A DNA stretch of 43,022 nucleotides from positions 1 through 43,022 of the forward strand of contig JAGWUI010000023.1 of the NCBI GenBank assembly GCA_028868515.1. Direction: 5' to 3'. Origin of the DNA: Gammaproteobacteria bacterium (GTDB taxonomy: Bacteria; Pseudomonadota; Gammaproteobacteria; Pseudomonadales; Moraxellaceae). Under the pieces are notes generated by a model. It worked only from the letters and a program-made list of their open reading frames with translations. It was not told where the DNA came from and did not search any database. The position numbers were made by a program, and so were the translations under genes. Below are positions 19,201 to 28,835 of the stretch, in pieces; within the stretch, counting starts at the first letter, position 1; each line of letters starts with the position of its first letter.

Positions 19201-19243
19201 AACATAACACAAAGTTGACAACAGTCAATGTCAGCTTATGACA
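19201..19243 (-). promoter_or_regulatory. almA promoter with two inverted repeats
   Basis: On the minus strand, TTGACT (19223-19228) and TATGTT (19201-19206) are separated by 16 bases, a reasonable housekeeping promoter 37 bases upstream of the start codon. TTGAC-AACA-GTCAA (19215-19228) overlaps the -35, and TGTCA-GCTTA-TGACA (19229-19243) lies directly upstream. Both are candidate regulator sites. Confidence 0.5.
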
Positions 19244-19417
19244 GATAACAGTCTTTGCATGCCAAAATTACAATAACCCATTCAAATATAATATTTATAT
19301 TTTTTCTCATTTTGACATTCAATGCTTATTAAATCGCCTGTTTGATTACTTTGTATTCAATTTTTTTTTAAATACTTTTATGCTTCCTCCTAGCATACTC
19401 CTTTATTGATCGCCCAT

Positions 19418-19442
19418 AAAAAAATCCGCCAAACGGCGGACT
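19418..19442 (-). terminator. Terminator after rpmA
   Basis: Minus-strand hairpin TCCGCC-GTTT-GGCGGA (19425-19440) followed by seven T residues, a clear intrinsic terminator for the rplU-rpmA transcript. Confidence 0.85.
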
Positions 19443-19469
19443 TCTTTTCAAACAAATTCTAAAAAAGAA

Positions 19470-19733
19470 TTATGCTTGGATTGGGTCTACGAATACGTAG
19501 CGACGACCAAATGCACCTTTAACCGCAAAGCGCAGGATGCCATCAGCAGTTGCAAACAAAGTATGGTCACGACCCATACCAACGTTTGTACCTGCGTGGA
19601 ATTCAGTACCACGTTGACGAACAATGATGTTACCCGCTACGACTTTTTGACCGCCGTAAACTTTCACACCAAGCATCTTAGGATTGGAATCGCGACCGTT
19701 GCGGGTTGATCCACCAGCTTTTTTATGTGCCAT
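19470..19733 (-). CDS. rpmA: Large ribosomal subunit protein bL27
   Basis: Ribosomal protein of 87 residues whose N-terminus reaches toward the peptidyl transferase centre. The opening [20 protein letters not shown] and the following LGVKVYGGQ and NIIVRQRGT segments are diagnostic, and [18 protein letters not shown] completes the family pattern. The length is normal. It follows rplU by 63 bases in the standard rplU-rpmA order. An AGGAGTT ribosome site precedes the ATG. Regulation is with rplU. Confidence 0.98.
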   Translation of the reverse strand: MAHKKAGGSTRNGRDSNPKMLGVKVYGGQKVVAGNIIVRQRGTEFHAGTNVGMGRDHTLFATADGILRFAVKGAFGRRYVFVDPIQA

Positions 19734-19796
19734 GAGTTTTAACTCCTCAAGCGTAAAATAAATTTAAAAACAAAGTTTGGAACAAAAAATCAAAAA

Positions 19797-20114
19797 TTAT
19801 GCGTTGATCGCAGTGATTTTGATTTCTGTGTACCATTGACGATGACCTTGTTCTTTGTGGTAGTGCTTACGACGACGATGCTTCACGATACGAACTTTGT
19901 CATGACGACCATGGCTCAAAATTTCGTAAGTTACGCTTGCACCAGCAACAGTAGGCGCACCGATTTGGATTTTGTCACCATCCACAACCATCAAAACTTC
20001 ATTATCAGTGATGCTTTCGCCAGTTGCCGCTTTCAGCAATTCAACTTTCAAGTATTCACCAACTACAACACGGTGCTGTTTACCACCGCTTTTAATTACT
20101 GCATATGCACTCAT
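19797..20114 (-). CDS. rplU: Large ribosomal subunit protein bL21
   Basis: Ribosomal protein of about 105 residues that binds 23S rRNA. It opens [16 protein letters not shown] and ends with the basic [20 protein letters not shown] stretch. A GTG three codons upstream (20123) could extend it, but the ATG at 20114 gives the usual length and N-terminus. It is the first gene of the rplU-rpmA operon, and ispB is divergent upstream, a common arrangement in gammaproteobacteria. Confidence 0.97.
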   Translation of the reverse strand: MSAYAVIKSGGKQHRVVVGEYLKVELLKAATGESITDNEVLMVVDGDKIQIGAPTVAGASVTYEILSHGRHDKVRIVKHRRRKHYHKEQGHRQWYTEIKITAINA

Positions 20115-20483
20115 ATTTAGCACTCAACAAAGACCCGTGTTCGCGGTGCAGCGACTAAAATTGTCTCTGGCTTCAAACCTGCGTCACTGGGTTGATTCAT
20201 ACAAATCATTAGACCGCGCATTGTAGAGATTTTAAACCACAACGACAAGCAATATTTTGAACATTTTATCGCCGCTTTTATTTATCTTTTATGCGTTTAT
20301 TTTTCCATATTAATTTTTTTCATAATTTTTAAATAGACACACTGGAAGTTCAGTTCCCAGACGGTTAGGATGAGCACGATTTTGCATCAAAGGGAAAGAA
20401 AAATCCTCATAATCCATGTAAAATCCAGCACAACATCTCAGGTATGAGATCTCGAAATATTTGTTTTTAGAGCAGTTCAATAA
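20115..20483. other. Divergent promoter region between rplU and ispB
   Basis: 369 bases without a gene. The left part is the rplU leader and promoter. The right part must carry the ispB promoter, but I found no -35/-10 pair with good spacing (TTGCAT at 20382 and CATAAT at 20408 are 20 bases apart). Confidence 0.45.
20220..20248 (-). promoter_or_regulatory. rplU-rpmA promoter
   Basis: On the minus strand, TTGTCG (20243-20248) and TACAAT (20220-20225) are separated by exactly 17 bases. A start near 20213 would give a leader of about 100 bases before rplU. Confidence 0.7.
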
Positions 20484-21473
20484 ATGACCGACTTCAATAG
20501 TATCTTACGCCCTGTCGCTGATGATTTTGCCGCAATGGATCATTTCATCAAAACAGGCATTAACTCTAAAGTACCTTTGGTATTGAGCGTAAGTAGCTAT
20601 GTTGTTGAAGCGGGTGGCAAGCGTATGCGCCCACTCATGTCATTACTTGCTGCGCGCGCATGTGGTTTTGCGCTTAGCAATGATTCCAAACAAACGGATC
20701 AACACTTAAAACTGGCAGCAATTATCGAAATGCTCCACACCGCCACACTCGTTCACGATGATGTGGTCGATGAATCAGGCTTACGTCGCGGGCGTCCAAC
20801 AGCCAACGCGACATGGACGAATGCAACGGCAGTATTAGTTGGAGATTATCTAATTGCTCGCGCGTTTGATTTATTGGTCAAATTGGGTGATTTAGAACTG
20901 CTGCACATCATGTCGAGTGGAACTTGTGAAATTGCAGAAGGCGAAGTATTACAACTACAGCATCAGCATAATCCAGATTCAACCGAAGCGGATTATCTAC
21001 AGATTATCTACGGCAAAACCTCTCGCCTTTTCATGCTTGCCACTGAAGGTGCTGCTTTGCTTGCACAGACAGAACATTTGCGCGCCCCGCTCAAGGCATA
21101 CGGTGAACACTTCGGAAACGCGTTCCAAATCATTGATGATATTTTAGATTACACCTCTGATGCGGCAACGCTGGGTAAAAATATCGGTGATGATCTCGCT
21201 GAAGGAAAACCGACATTACCACTGATCGCAACAATGCAACGTGTGCATATTAAAGATAACGAAATGATTCGTCATAGCATTCAAACTGGCGGACTTGAGG
21301 ATCTGAATAAAATCATTCATTTAGTAAAAACCAGCGGCGGCTTAGAATACTGCCAAATGCGCGCAAAACAAGAAACAGAGCTCGCGATCGCAGCACTTCA
21401 TCCACTACCCGATTCGATCTATAAGCAGGCATTAATTAACTTAGCACTCCTTGCATTAGAACGCCTGAATTAA
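20484..21473 (+). CDS. ispB: Octaprenyl (polyprenyl) diphosphate synthase
   Basis: Elongates farnesyl diphosphate with isopentenyl diphosphate to make the side chain of ubiquinone. The 329-residue protein has the KRMRPLMSLLAAR substrate-binding segment near residue 49, the first aspartate-rich motif LVHDDVVDESGLRRG (about 88-102), and the second IIDDILDYTSD (about 215-225). GDDLAEGKPTLPL is also typical. The chain length cannot be read from the sequence with certainty; Acinetobacter relatives make ubiquinone-9, so nonaprenyl is possible. The gene is divergent from rplU. Confidence 0.95.
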   Translation: MTDFNSILRPVADDFAAMDHFIKTGINSKVPLVLSVSSYVVEAGGKRMRPLMSLLAARACGFALSNDSKQTDQHLKLAAIIEMLHTATLVHDDVVDESGLRRGRPTANATWTNATAVLVGDYLIARAFDLLVKLGDLELLHIMSSGTCEIAEGEVLQLQHQHNPDSTEADYLQIIYGKTSRLFMLATEGAALLAQTEHLRAPLKAYGEHFGNAFQIIDDILDYTSDAATLGKNIGDDLAEGKPTLPLIATMQRVHIKDNEMIRHSIQTGGLEDLNKIIHLVKTSGGLEYCQMRAKQETELAIAALHPLPDSIYKQALINLALLALERLN

Positions 21474-21731
21474 TCTTAAACACCAGCATAAAGCCATTCT
21501 ATGAATGGCTCAGAAGTGTAACAGAACACAAAAACCAAAAACAATAATTCATATAAACATTAATAACTTATAAATACAATCATCAATTTATTCCTATTCT
21601 TGGATATGAATCAATAACAGTGATAACCATCCAACCTCATGATTTATACAAATCACAATTTATATTTAGAATAAAGTGATACGCCTGATGAGATCAAAAA
21701 TCTATTGAATAGAAAGGATAAAATCCTATTT

Positions 21732-23933
21732 ATGCCAAGCATTTCAAAAAAAAGTAACCCAATTTTGCAAGAGGCAATCTCTACAGTATCACCTGAAACA
21801 TTCAACGCAGCACTTTCAACATGCTATGCAGAGATGTTGACACAAACTGATTCCAGCTCCCCATCAGCACAACCGTTCATTGATTTAATTGAACAATTAC
21901 GTCCATCCTCCAGCTACAACACGTCTGAAATCGCAGAGCGTTTTGACCTATGGATGAATGACTTTGATAGCCAACCAGCCCATGCAACATGCTTAACCAA
22001 CTATGTTCTGAATTTACTGGAAACTTACTCTCCTGCATATTTCTATAGTGATCAAGGGATTCTCAGTAATGATGGTTTCTTTACAACGCTGGCACAGCGT
22101 CTGACATGGCGGATTTTGCCGCCACTTCAAGCAGAAGATCGAATCAGTGCTCTATTTCAAATCGTATTTTATAAATCGAGTGATATTCGCTGGCTAAAGC
22201 ACATTCAACCTAAGCAGTGGCATCGACTGTCAAACACTCTCTCAACAACACAGCCAAAACCTCCTCTTATACAATCCTCTCAAAATCATATATTTAATGC
22301 GCTGATGATATTGTCTTATCGCGTCGCCGCAATGGGACTTGAGCGAGATTTAATGCGGATTGACCCTAGCATTGATGAGTTTGAATCGCCATTTATGGCT
22401 CAAAATCGAGAAGTCATCGCCTTTATTGAAAGCTATCAGCCTTTCTATTTGGATGATAATCCCAGCGTATCTGAGCGAACTCCGCCCGATGAACGACCTA
22501 TCACGGTCATGATTGAGCAATGCCGAGATATTGTGTGTCGTGTCCGAAAAAACACACGGCGATATGGTGTCAGCATTCATTTAACAAATTTAATGATTCG
22601 GATTGAACAAAGTCTCGCGCGCATGGAGCTTTTGCTTGAATTATTACTCGGATTCCAGCGTAGCCCCTATTTAAAACTCTCCATGATTGAAGCGCATAAC
22701 CAAACGATCTTGCATAAAAATGCGGCTGCCTATCCTGATAACCCCATACAACGCACACTGCAAATACTTGCCGATGATCAAAAAAATCACGCCAGCATTA
22801 GAGACTTAGTGTCGACCAATACCGAACTCATGGCACTTCAAGTAACCGAAAATGCGAGTAAGACTGGTGATCATTATGTCACCGACAATCGTCGAGGATA
22901 TTTTGCAATGATGCGCTCAGCGATGGGTGCGGGTGCAATCATCGCGGTGATGGCAACGATTAAAGTGCTATTTGGGCGGTTAACTTTAGCACCGTTTGTA
23001 AAAGCACTTTTTAATAGCATGAATTACTCATTTGGATTTATGCTGATCCATATGCTGCACTTTACGGTTGCGACCAAACAGCCGGCCATGACGGCTGCAA
23101 CAATTGCAGCAACCGTACACCATGCTGAAAAGACAAAGAAAAATCAAAATGATCAATTAACAGATTTGGCGCGACTCACAGTCAATATCATGCGGACACA
23201 ACTGGTTGCGATCCTCGGCAACATCATGATCGCCATGCCAATCGGTCTACTCATTACTTATTTATGGCAGACGTTTTTTCATCAATCACTACTCTCGCAT
23301 GATGCTGCGCACTCATTACTTCATAGCCTCAATCCATTCACATCTCTTGCAATTCCACATGCTGCAATCGCGGGCGTTTGTTTATTTTTATCAGGTTTGA
23401 TTACGGGGTATTATGACAATTTGTCAGTTTATCATCAGGTTGGAGCACGTCTACGCCAACACCCACGCTTAATTAAGATCATGTCTGCCAAACGATTAGA
23501 TCAAGTATCTCGTTATATTGAAAACAATCTCGGCGCTTTGGCTGGGAACTTCTGGTTTGGAATTATGCTCGGTAGCATGGGCACGCTGGGTTATATTTTA
23601 GGTTTGCCTTTAGATATTAGGCACATTGCTTTTGCCTCAGTGAACTTCGCTCAATCCATGTATGCACTCGGTTCTAGCGCCAATATGGGTATAGCTGCTA
23701 TTTCATTTTTGGGTGTATTACTGATCGGAATGACAAACTTATTAGTCAGTTTTTCACTCGCCTTATTTGTCGCACTCAAAGCACGCGGCGTATCGTATGG
23801 TGAATGGATTTCATTAGGTAAATTAATTATCGGACATTTCTTTACACGTCCAACAGATTTCTTTTTGCCACCGCTCAAAACAAATTTAGACGAGAACACT
23901 CTGATTAAAAAGAAACCCGCCAAATCATCATAG
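21732..23933 (+). CDS. Gcr-type 'site-specific recombinase' family membrane protein
   Basis: Protein of about 733 residues matching the pattern of the SpecificRecomb/Gcr family. The N-terminal half is soluble and helical, with conserved-looking RVRKNTRRYGVSIHLTNLMIRIEQSLARM. From about residue 390 there are roughly six hydrophobic segments, including FGFMLIHMLHFTVATKQPAMTAA. I see no serine- or tyrosine-recombinase catalytic motif, and the many membrane segments argue against DNA recombination. A TTG at 21705 would add nine residues, but the ATG at 21732 with AAAGGA upstream is preferred. A stem-loop overlaps the stop codon. True function unknown. Confidence 0.75.
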   Translation: MPSISKKSNPILQEAISTVSPETFNAALSTCYAEMLTQTDSSSPSAQPFIDLIEQLRPSSSYNTSEIAERFDLWMNDFDSQPAHATCLTNYVLNLLETYSPAYFYSDQGILSNDGFFTTLAQRLTWRILPPLQAEDRISALFQIVFYKSSDIRWLKHIQPKQWHRLSNTLSTTQPKPPLIQSSQNHIFNALMILSYRVAAMGLERDLMRIDPSIDEFESPFMAQNREVIAFIESYQPFYLDDNPSVSERTPPDERPITVMIEQCRDIVCRVRKNTRRYGVSIHLTNLMIRIEQSLARMELLLELLLGFQRSPYLKLSMIEAHNQTILHKNAAAYPDNPIQRTLQILADDQKNHASIRDLVSTNTELMALQVTENASKTGDHYVTDNRRGYFAMMRSAMGAGAIIAVMATIKVLFGRLTLAPFVKALFNSMNYSFGFMLIHMLHFTVATKQPAMTAATIAATVHHAEKTKKNQNDQLTDLARLTVNIMRTQLVAILGNIMIAMPIGLLITYLWQTFFHQSLLSHDAAHSLLHSLNPFTSLAIPHAAIAGVCLFLSGLITGYYDNLSVYHQVGARLRQHPRLIKIMSAKRLDQVSRYIENNLGALAGNFWFGIMLGSMGTLGYILGLPLDIRHIAFASVNFAQSMYALGSSANMGIAAISFLGVLLIGMTNLLVSFSLALFVALKARGVSYGEWISLGKLIIGHFFTRPTDFFLPPLKTNLDENTLIKKKPAKSS

Positions 23934-23944
23934 TGTGATGATTT
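23922..23944 (+). terminator. Stem-loop over the stop codon of the Gcr-type gene
   Basis: AAATCATCA (23922-23930) and TGATGATTT (23936-23944) form a perfect 9-bp stem around TAGTG, so the stop codon is in the loop. There is no long T-run, so it may be an RNA-stabilising element or a weak terminator. Confidence 0.45.
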
Positions 23945-24338
23945 GATTTGACTTCGTCTGATCTATTCGCAATAGATTCAAATAGATCCAAACCATAATA
24001 TTTTTCATTGTTTCACTATTAGAACGATGTGTTTCAAATTAAGATTAAGTTTGTTAAAAATTAATAACAATAATCGCTTGCACCAATTTGTACTAAGCAG
24101 TACTCTTTTCAACTTATAATACTATTCAGTACGCTTTCTATTCCTGACTGATGATGCTATTAATCCTAACTTCATGAATCATTTCTATGCTCAGCATCAT
24201 CAAGATGTTTTTATGAGTATGCGATTTTTCACATGATTTGATTTAACCTCAATCTAATACTGATTTATTACGTTAAATAACGCACCAATAGGCTGCAGCT
24301 CCAACTGCCTACAACACAAAAGTCCATTCGAGGTTGCT
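23934..24338. promoter_or_regulatory. Control region upstream of the adeIJK-like operon
   Basis: 405 AT-rich bases. A perfect -10 hexamer TATAAT lies at 24115-24120, without a good -35 at normal spacing. It is bracketed by two CAGTAC copies (24098-24103 and 24127-24132), and GTACT-AAGC-AGTAC (24090-24103) is an inverted repeat. In the ~200-base leader, TGATGATGCT (24149-24158) pairs perfectly with AGCATCATCA (24193-24202). These are candidates for a repressor or activator site and a leader hairpin. No regulator gene is adjacent. Confidence 0.45.
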
Positions 24339-25640
24339 ATGAAATCGCGTCAATCGACACAAAATCCTTCGCTCCATAACAAATCAACCGCTTGGCCGAC
24401 TCTCCTCCTGCTATCGACTCTATCTGTCAGCATTGCACTGACCGCATGTGGCAAAAAAGAAGCTGCGGCTGGCGGTGCTGGTGCAAGTGCGCCACCACCA
24501 GAAGTGATCGTGACCGTTGCACAGCGTGCACCGATTACTCAATATGTTGAGTTAGCAGGACGAACAAGTGCATTCCAATTATCGCCAGTTATTCCACAGG
24601 TGAGCGGAGTGATCTTAAAGCGTCTGTTCCAAGAAGGCAGTGTGGTTAAAGCAGGGCAACCGCTCTATCAGATCGACCCTGCCCTTTATAGTGCTGCGGT
24701 TGACGCTGCAAGTGCTGCGGTTCAACGCAACAAAGCCAATCTTGCTGCACTCAAAGTCACTGCTCAGCGTTATAAAGATCTCATCGCAACCAATGCGGTC
24801 AGTAAACTCGACTACGATAATGCCATGCAACAAGTTGCTCTATCTGAGGCAGATCTCGCGTCAAGCCAAGCCACATTGAAAACAGCACAAATCAATCTGG
24901 GCTACGCAACGATTCGATCCCCGATCACAGGTCAAAGTGGTGTATCTAACGTTACTGCTGGAGCTCTAGTTACCGCTAATCAAGCCACGCCATTGGTCAC
25001 GATTCAACAGATGGATCCGATGTACGTCGACATCAGCCAATCCAGCGCAGATATGTTGAAACTGCGCCACCAAATCCAATCAGGTTCTCTCAGTAAACCA
25101 AACAGTACAGCCCTCAGCCTAACGCTAGAAGACGGCAGCAGCTATCCATATCAAGGTCATTTGGAATTTTCTAACGCCAGTGTTGATGCTGCCAGTGGCT
25201 CCGTCATCCTACGCGCAGTGATCCCAAATCCAGCAGGGGTATTGCTACCCGGCATGTATGTCAAATCTAAACTGACACAAGGTGTGGTCAATGATGCGAT
25301 GTTACTGCCACAACAAGCGGTGACGCATGATCCCAAAGGCAACGCAGTCGTCTTAGTGGTTGCGACTGATGGCACCGTCAGTCAGCGCATCATTCAAACG
25401 GGAGCAACTCAAGGCGACAAATGGATCGTCACAGGGGGTCTTGAAAATGGTGAACAAGTCATTCTCGAAGGCTCACAAAAAGCAAAACCCGGCTCTAAAG
25501 TACATGCGACGGTTGCAACACCAACCGATGCCGCAGCGAATGCTCCAGCAAATGCACAACCAAGTAATGCACAACCAAGTACAGCCACTAGCAACGTAAA
25601 ACCATCATCCACCATGTCAGCAACTGCTGCTAAATCTTAA
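24339..25640 (+). CDS. adeI: AdeI-like periplasmic adaptor of an RND efflux pump
   Basis: Membrane-fusion lipoprotein that links the RND pump to its outer-membrane channel. Residues 1-37 are a lipoprotein signal (lipobox LTAC, lipidated C37). The mature part shows the lipoyl half-motifs (SGVILKRLFQEGSVVKAGQPLYQID), an alpha-helical hairpin rich in Ala/Gln (residues ~115-180) and barrel segments such as IRSPITGQSGVSNVTAGALVTANQ, which follow Acinetobacter AdeI closely. The last ~45 residues are a low-complexity Ala/Pro/Ser/Asn tail with a repeated NAQPS unit. It is the first of three genes; the next starts 12 bases later. Confidence 0.88.
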   Translation: MKSRQSTQNPSLHNKSTAWPTLLLLSTLSVSIALTACGKKEAAAGGAGASAPPPEVIVTVAQRAPITQYVELAGRTSAFQLSPVIPQVSGVILKRLFQEGSVVKAGQPLYQIDPALYSAAVDAASAAVQRNKANLAALKVTAQRYKDLIATNAVSKLDYDNAMQQVALSEADLASSQATLKTAQINLGYATIRSPITGQSGVSNVTAGALVTANQATPLVTIQQMDPMYVDISQSSADMLKLRHQIQSGSLSKPNSTALSLTLEDGSSYPYQGHLEFSNASVDAASGSVILRAVIPNPAGVLLPGMYVKSKLTQGVVNDAMLLPQQAVTHDPKGNAVVLVVATDGTVSQRIIQTGATQGDKWIVTGGLENGEQVILEGSQKAKPGSKVHATVATPTDAAANAPANAQPSNAQPSTATSNVKPSSTMSATAAKS

Positions 25641-25652
25641 GGAGCCGTTGCT

Positions 25653-28600
25653 ATGTCTCGTTTTTTTATCGACAGGCCCATTTTTGCATGTGTGCTTGCG
25701 ATATTGTTGATGCTGGCAGGATTGCTATCAATCTTTACCATGTCCGTATCTCAGTATCCGAGCATTGCTCCACCTACCATCACTGTCAGCGCTGTATATC
25801 CGGGTGCATCAGCAAAAACCGCTGAAAACTCGGTCACACAGATTATTGAACAACAAATGAAAGGACTGGATGGGCTGTATTACATGTCCTCCACGAGTGC
25901 GTCGAATGGCGCAGTTTCGGTTTCCCTGAACTTTAAATCAGGTACAAATCCAGATATTGCTCAAGTTCAAGTCCAAAATAAACTGCAAGCAGGGATAACC
26001 CTGCTTCCACAAGCAGTTCAACAACAAGGTGTCACGGTTAATAAATCAGGCCGTACATTTATGATGGTGCTGGGCTTTGTTTCTAAAGACAACAGTATGG
26101 ATCGTGCTGCCATCTCTGACTATGTCGTGAGTCGTGTCGTTGATCCACTGAGTCGCGTGCAAGGCGTTGGAGATATTCAGGTTTTCGGGACACAATATGC
26201 AATGCGTATTTGGCTTGATCCTGCTAAATTGAATAGCTATCAACTGACAACATCTGATGTGATCAGTGCGGTACAAGCACAAAATACGCAGGTGTCTGCG
26301 GGTCAACTCGGCGGTACGCCAGCCGTTGCAGGTCAACAGCTCAACGCGACAGTCACTGCACAAAGCCAGTTGCAAACACCTGAACAGTTCCGTCAGATTT
26401 TCCTAAAAACCACTGCCAATGGTGCGCAAGTGCATCTGGGTGATGTGGCTCGGATTGAGCTTGGTGGTGAAAACTATGACACCATCGCTCGCTATAACCG
26501 TAATCCAGCTGCTGGGGTTGCGATTAAATTAGCGGCAGGTGCTAATGCATTGAATACCGCTGCTGCGGTTGAAGCCAAAATGGCTGAACTGAAAAAAACC
26601 TTCCCGCAAGGTCTTGATGTCATCATACCTTATGACACAACTCCAGTCGTCAAACTGTCAATCAAAAACGTGATTGAAACACTGGTTGAAGCGATTGTGC
26701 TGGTGTTCTTGGTCATGTATCTGTTCTTGCAAAACTTCCGTGCAACGCTGATCCCGACGATTGCGGTTCCAGTGGTTTTGCTCGGTACCTTTGCGATTTT
26801 GAAACTGTGTGGTTTTTCGATCAATACATTGACATTGTTTGGTCTGGTTCTAGCCGTCGGATTGCTGGTTGACGATGCCATCGTCGTGGTTGAAAACGTC
26901 GAACGGATCATGCATGAGGAAAAACTAGGGCCATTAGAAGCGACTCGTCGTTCGATGGATCAAATCACAGGCGCCTTGGTTGGGATCGGGGTGGTCTTGT
27001 CTGCGGTATTTGTACCGATGATCTTCTTCGGTGGTTCAACAGGGGTGATTTATCGCCAATTCGCAGTTACGCTGATTGCGTCGATGGGGCTCTCGGTGAT
27101 CACAGCGTTGATCCTGACTCCTGCACTATGTGCGATTTTGCTCAAAGCACCTGATGAAAACCATCATGAAAAAGGCGGTTTCTTTGGTTGGTTTAACCGT
27201 TATTTTGGTCGCACGAGCAATGGCTATGTGTCATGGGTCACCAAGATGCTGGCAAAAAGCGGTCGCTATGTGATTATTTATTTGGGCGTGATTGGCGTAT
27301 TGGCATTCCTGTTTATGCGCTTGCCGACGTCATTCCTGCCTGATGAAGATCAAGGCATTATGTTCACCCAAATCCAGCTTCCTGCGGGCGCGACACAAGA
27401 GCGCACGATGAAGACCATTAAACAAGTCGAAGACTATTATCTTGAAAAAGAGAAAGATTCTGTCGAAGGCGTGTTCTCGGTTGCAGGATTTAGCTTTAGT
27501 GGCACTGGTCAAAATGCGGGGATTGCTTTCGTTCGCATGAAAGACTGGAGCGAACGCCCACGCGCTGATCAAAGCGTTAAAGCATTAGCAGGTCGCGCAA
27601 TGGGTGCGTTCTCACAGTTAAAAGATGCGATGGTCTTTGCCTTCCCTCCTCCTGCGGTGATTGAACTGGGTGTGGCAAACGGTTTTGACATGCAGTTGCA
27701 AGATCGCGCGGGCTTAGGTCATGAAAAACTCATGGCTGCACGCAATCAATTGCTCGGCATGGCAGCAACTGATCCGAAATACAAACAAACTGTGGTCGGT
27801 GTTCGTCCAAATGGTCAGGAAGATACCCCGCAATACAGTTTGACAGTCAACCAAGCTCAAGCTGGGGCAACAGGTGTGGCGCTTAGTGATATCAATAGCA
27901 CCCTGTCTACAGCATGGGGCGGGTCGTATATCAATCAATTCCTTGATCAAGGTCGTATCAAGAAAGTCTATATCCAAGGTGATGCAGATTCTCGTATGTC
28001 ACCTGAAGATCTTGGCAAATGGTATGTTCGTGGTAGCACAGGTTCAATGGTTCCATTAACTGCATTTACCCAAGGGCAATGGAGCTATGGTCCACCACAG
28101 TTGCAACGTTACAACGGCTTCTCCTCTGTAGAAATTCAAGGCAATGCAATGCCAGGCAAAAGCTCTGGTGATGCCCTGAAAGTCATGGAAGATATTGTAT
28201 CGAAACTACCTGATGGCATTGGTTTTGAGTGGACGGGTCTATCACTGGAAGAAAAAACTTCTGGTTCTCAGGCTCCAGCCCTCTATGCTTTGTCATTGCT
28301 GATCGTATTTTTATGCTTGGCGGCACTCTATGAAAGCTGGTCAATTCCAGCGGCGATTCTCATGGTTGTGCCACTGGGTGTGATGGGTGCGCTCCTCGCA
28401 ACGTGGTTCCGCGATCTGGCAAACGATATTTACCTGCAAGTCGGTTTACTCGTTGTCATCGGAATCTCCGCAAAAAATGCTATTTTGATCGTGGAGTTTG
28501 CAGTTGAACTACAACATCAAGGCGAGGGATTGATACAATCAATCTTGCATGCGATCCGTATCCGCTTCCGTCCAATTATCATGACTTCAATGGCATTTAT

Positions 28601-28835
28601 CTTGGGCGTACTTCCTCTCGCGATTAGCTCTGGTGCTGGTTCAGGCAGTCAACATGCGATTGGTACAGGCGTTATCGGAGGGATGGTCAGCGCATCAATA
28701 CTTGGCGTATTCTTTATCCCATTGTTTTATCTCTGGATTAAAAGCGTATTTAAAGGTAAATCTCGTCCTGATTCGGCTATACCTGCGACCCCAACATCTG
28801 GGCAATCTTCTGGAACATTGGATACTCAAGAATGA
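25653..28835 (+). CDS. adeJ: AdeJ-like RND multidrug efflux transporter
   Basis: Inner-membrane proton-driven drug exporter of the HAE-1 family, 1060 residues. It starts [17 protein letters not shown] and has the twelve-helix, two-large-periplasmic-loop layout. The proton-relay aspartates D407 and D408 are seen in [22 protein letters not shown], and the matching lysine K941 in [13 protein letters not shown]. Substrates are expected to be broad (antibiotics, biocides, fatty acids), as for AdeJ and AcrB, but specificity cannot be read here. GGAG precedes the ATG, and the last four bases overlap the start of the channel gene. Confidence 0.95.
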   Translation: MSRFFIDRPIFACVLAILLMLAGLLSIFTMSVSQYPSIAPPTITVSAVYPGASAKTAENSVTQIIEQQMKGLDGLYYMSSTSASNGAVSVSLNFKSGTNPDIAQVQVQNKLQAGITLLPQAVQQQGVTVNKSGRTFMMVLGFVSKDNSMDRAAISDYVVSRVVDPLSRVQGVGDIQVFGTQYAMRIWLDPAKLNSYQLTTSDVISAVQAQNTQVSAGQLGGTPAVAGQQLNATVTAQSQLQTPEQFRQIFLKTTANGAQVHLGDVARIELGGENYDTIARYNRNPAAGVAIKLAAGANALNTAAAVEAKMAELKKTFPQGLDVIIPYDTTPVVKLSIKNVIETLVEAIVLVFLVMYLFLQNFRATLIPTIAVPVVLLGTFAILKLCGFSINTLTLFGLVLAVGLLVDDAIVVVENVERIMHEEKLGPLEATRRSMDQITGALVGIGVVLSAVFVPMIFFGGSTGVIYRQFAVTLIASMGLSVITALILTPALCAILLKAPDENHHEKGGFFGWFNRYFGRTSNGYVSWVTKMLAKSGRYVIIYLGVIGVLAFLFMRLPTSFLPDEDQGIMFTQIQLPAGATQERTMKTIKQVEDYYLEKEKDSVEGVFSVAGFSFSGTGQNAGIAFVRMKDWSERPRADQSVKALAGRAMGAFSQLKDAMVFAFPPPAVIELGVANGFDMQLQDRAGLGHEKLMAARNQLLGMAATDPKYKQTVVGVRPNGQEDTPQYSLTVNQAQAGATGVALSDINSTLSTAWGGSYINQFLDQGRIKKVYIQGDADSRMSPEDLGKWYVRGSTGSMVPLTAFTQGQWSYGPPQLQRYNGFSSVEIQGNAMPGKSSGDALKVMEDIVSKLPDGIGFEWTGLSLEEKTSGSQAPALYALSLLIVFLCLAALYESWSIPAAILMVVPLGVMGALLATWFRDLANDIYLQVGLLVVIGISAKNAILIVEFAVELQHQGEGLIQSILHAIRIRFRPIIMTSMAFILGVLPLAISSGAGSGSQHAIGTGVIGGMVSASILGVFFIPLFYLWIKSVFKGKSRPDSAIPATPTSGQSSGTLDTQE

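Larger units (their letters stand above)
19165..19469. other. Intergenic region between almA and rpmA
   Basis: Very AT-rich stretch without a gene. Besides the almA promoter at its left end and the rpmA terminator at its right end, it holds only T- and A-rich runs (for example around 19360). Confidence 0.5.

Noticed and set aside
20382-20413. ispB promoter made of TTGCAT and CATAAT
   Set aside because: The spacing of 20 bases is too long for a normal sigma-70 promoter.
24287-24310. TAGGC/GCCTA small inverted repeat just before the adeI-like start
   Set aside because: Only 5-bp arms; expected by chance at this density.
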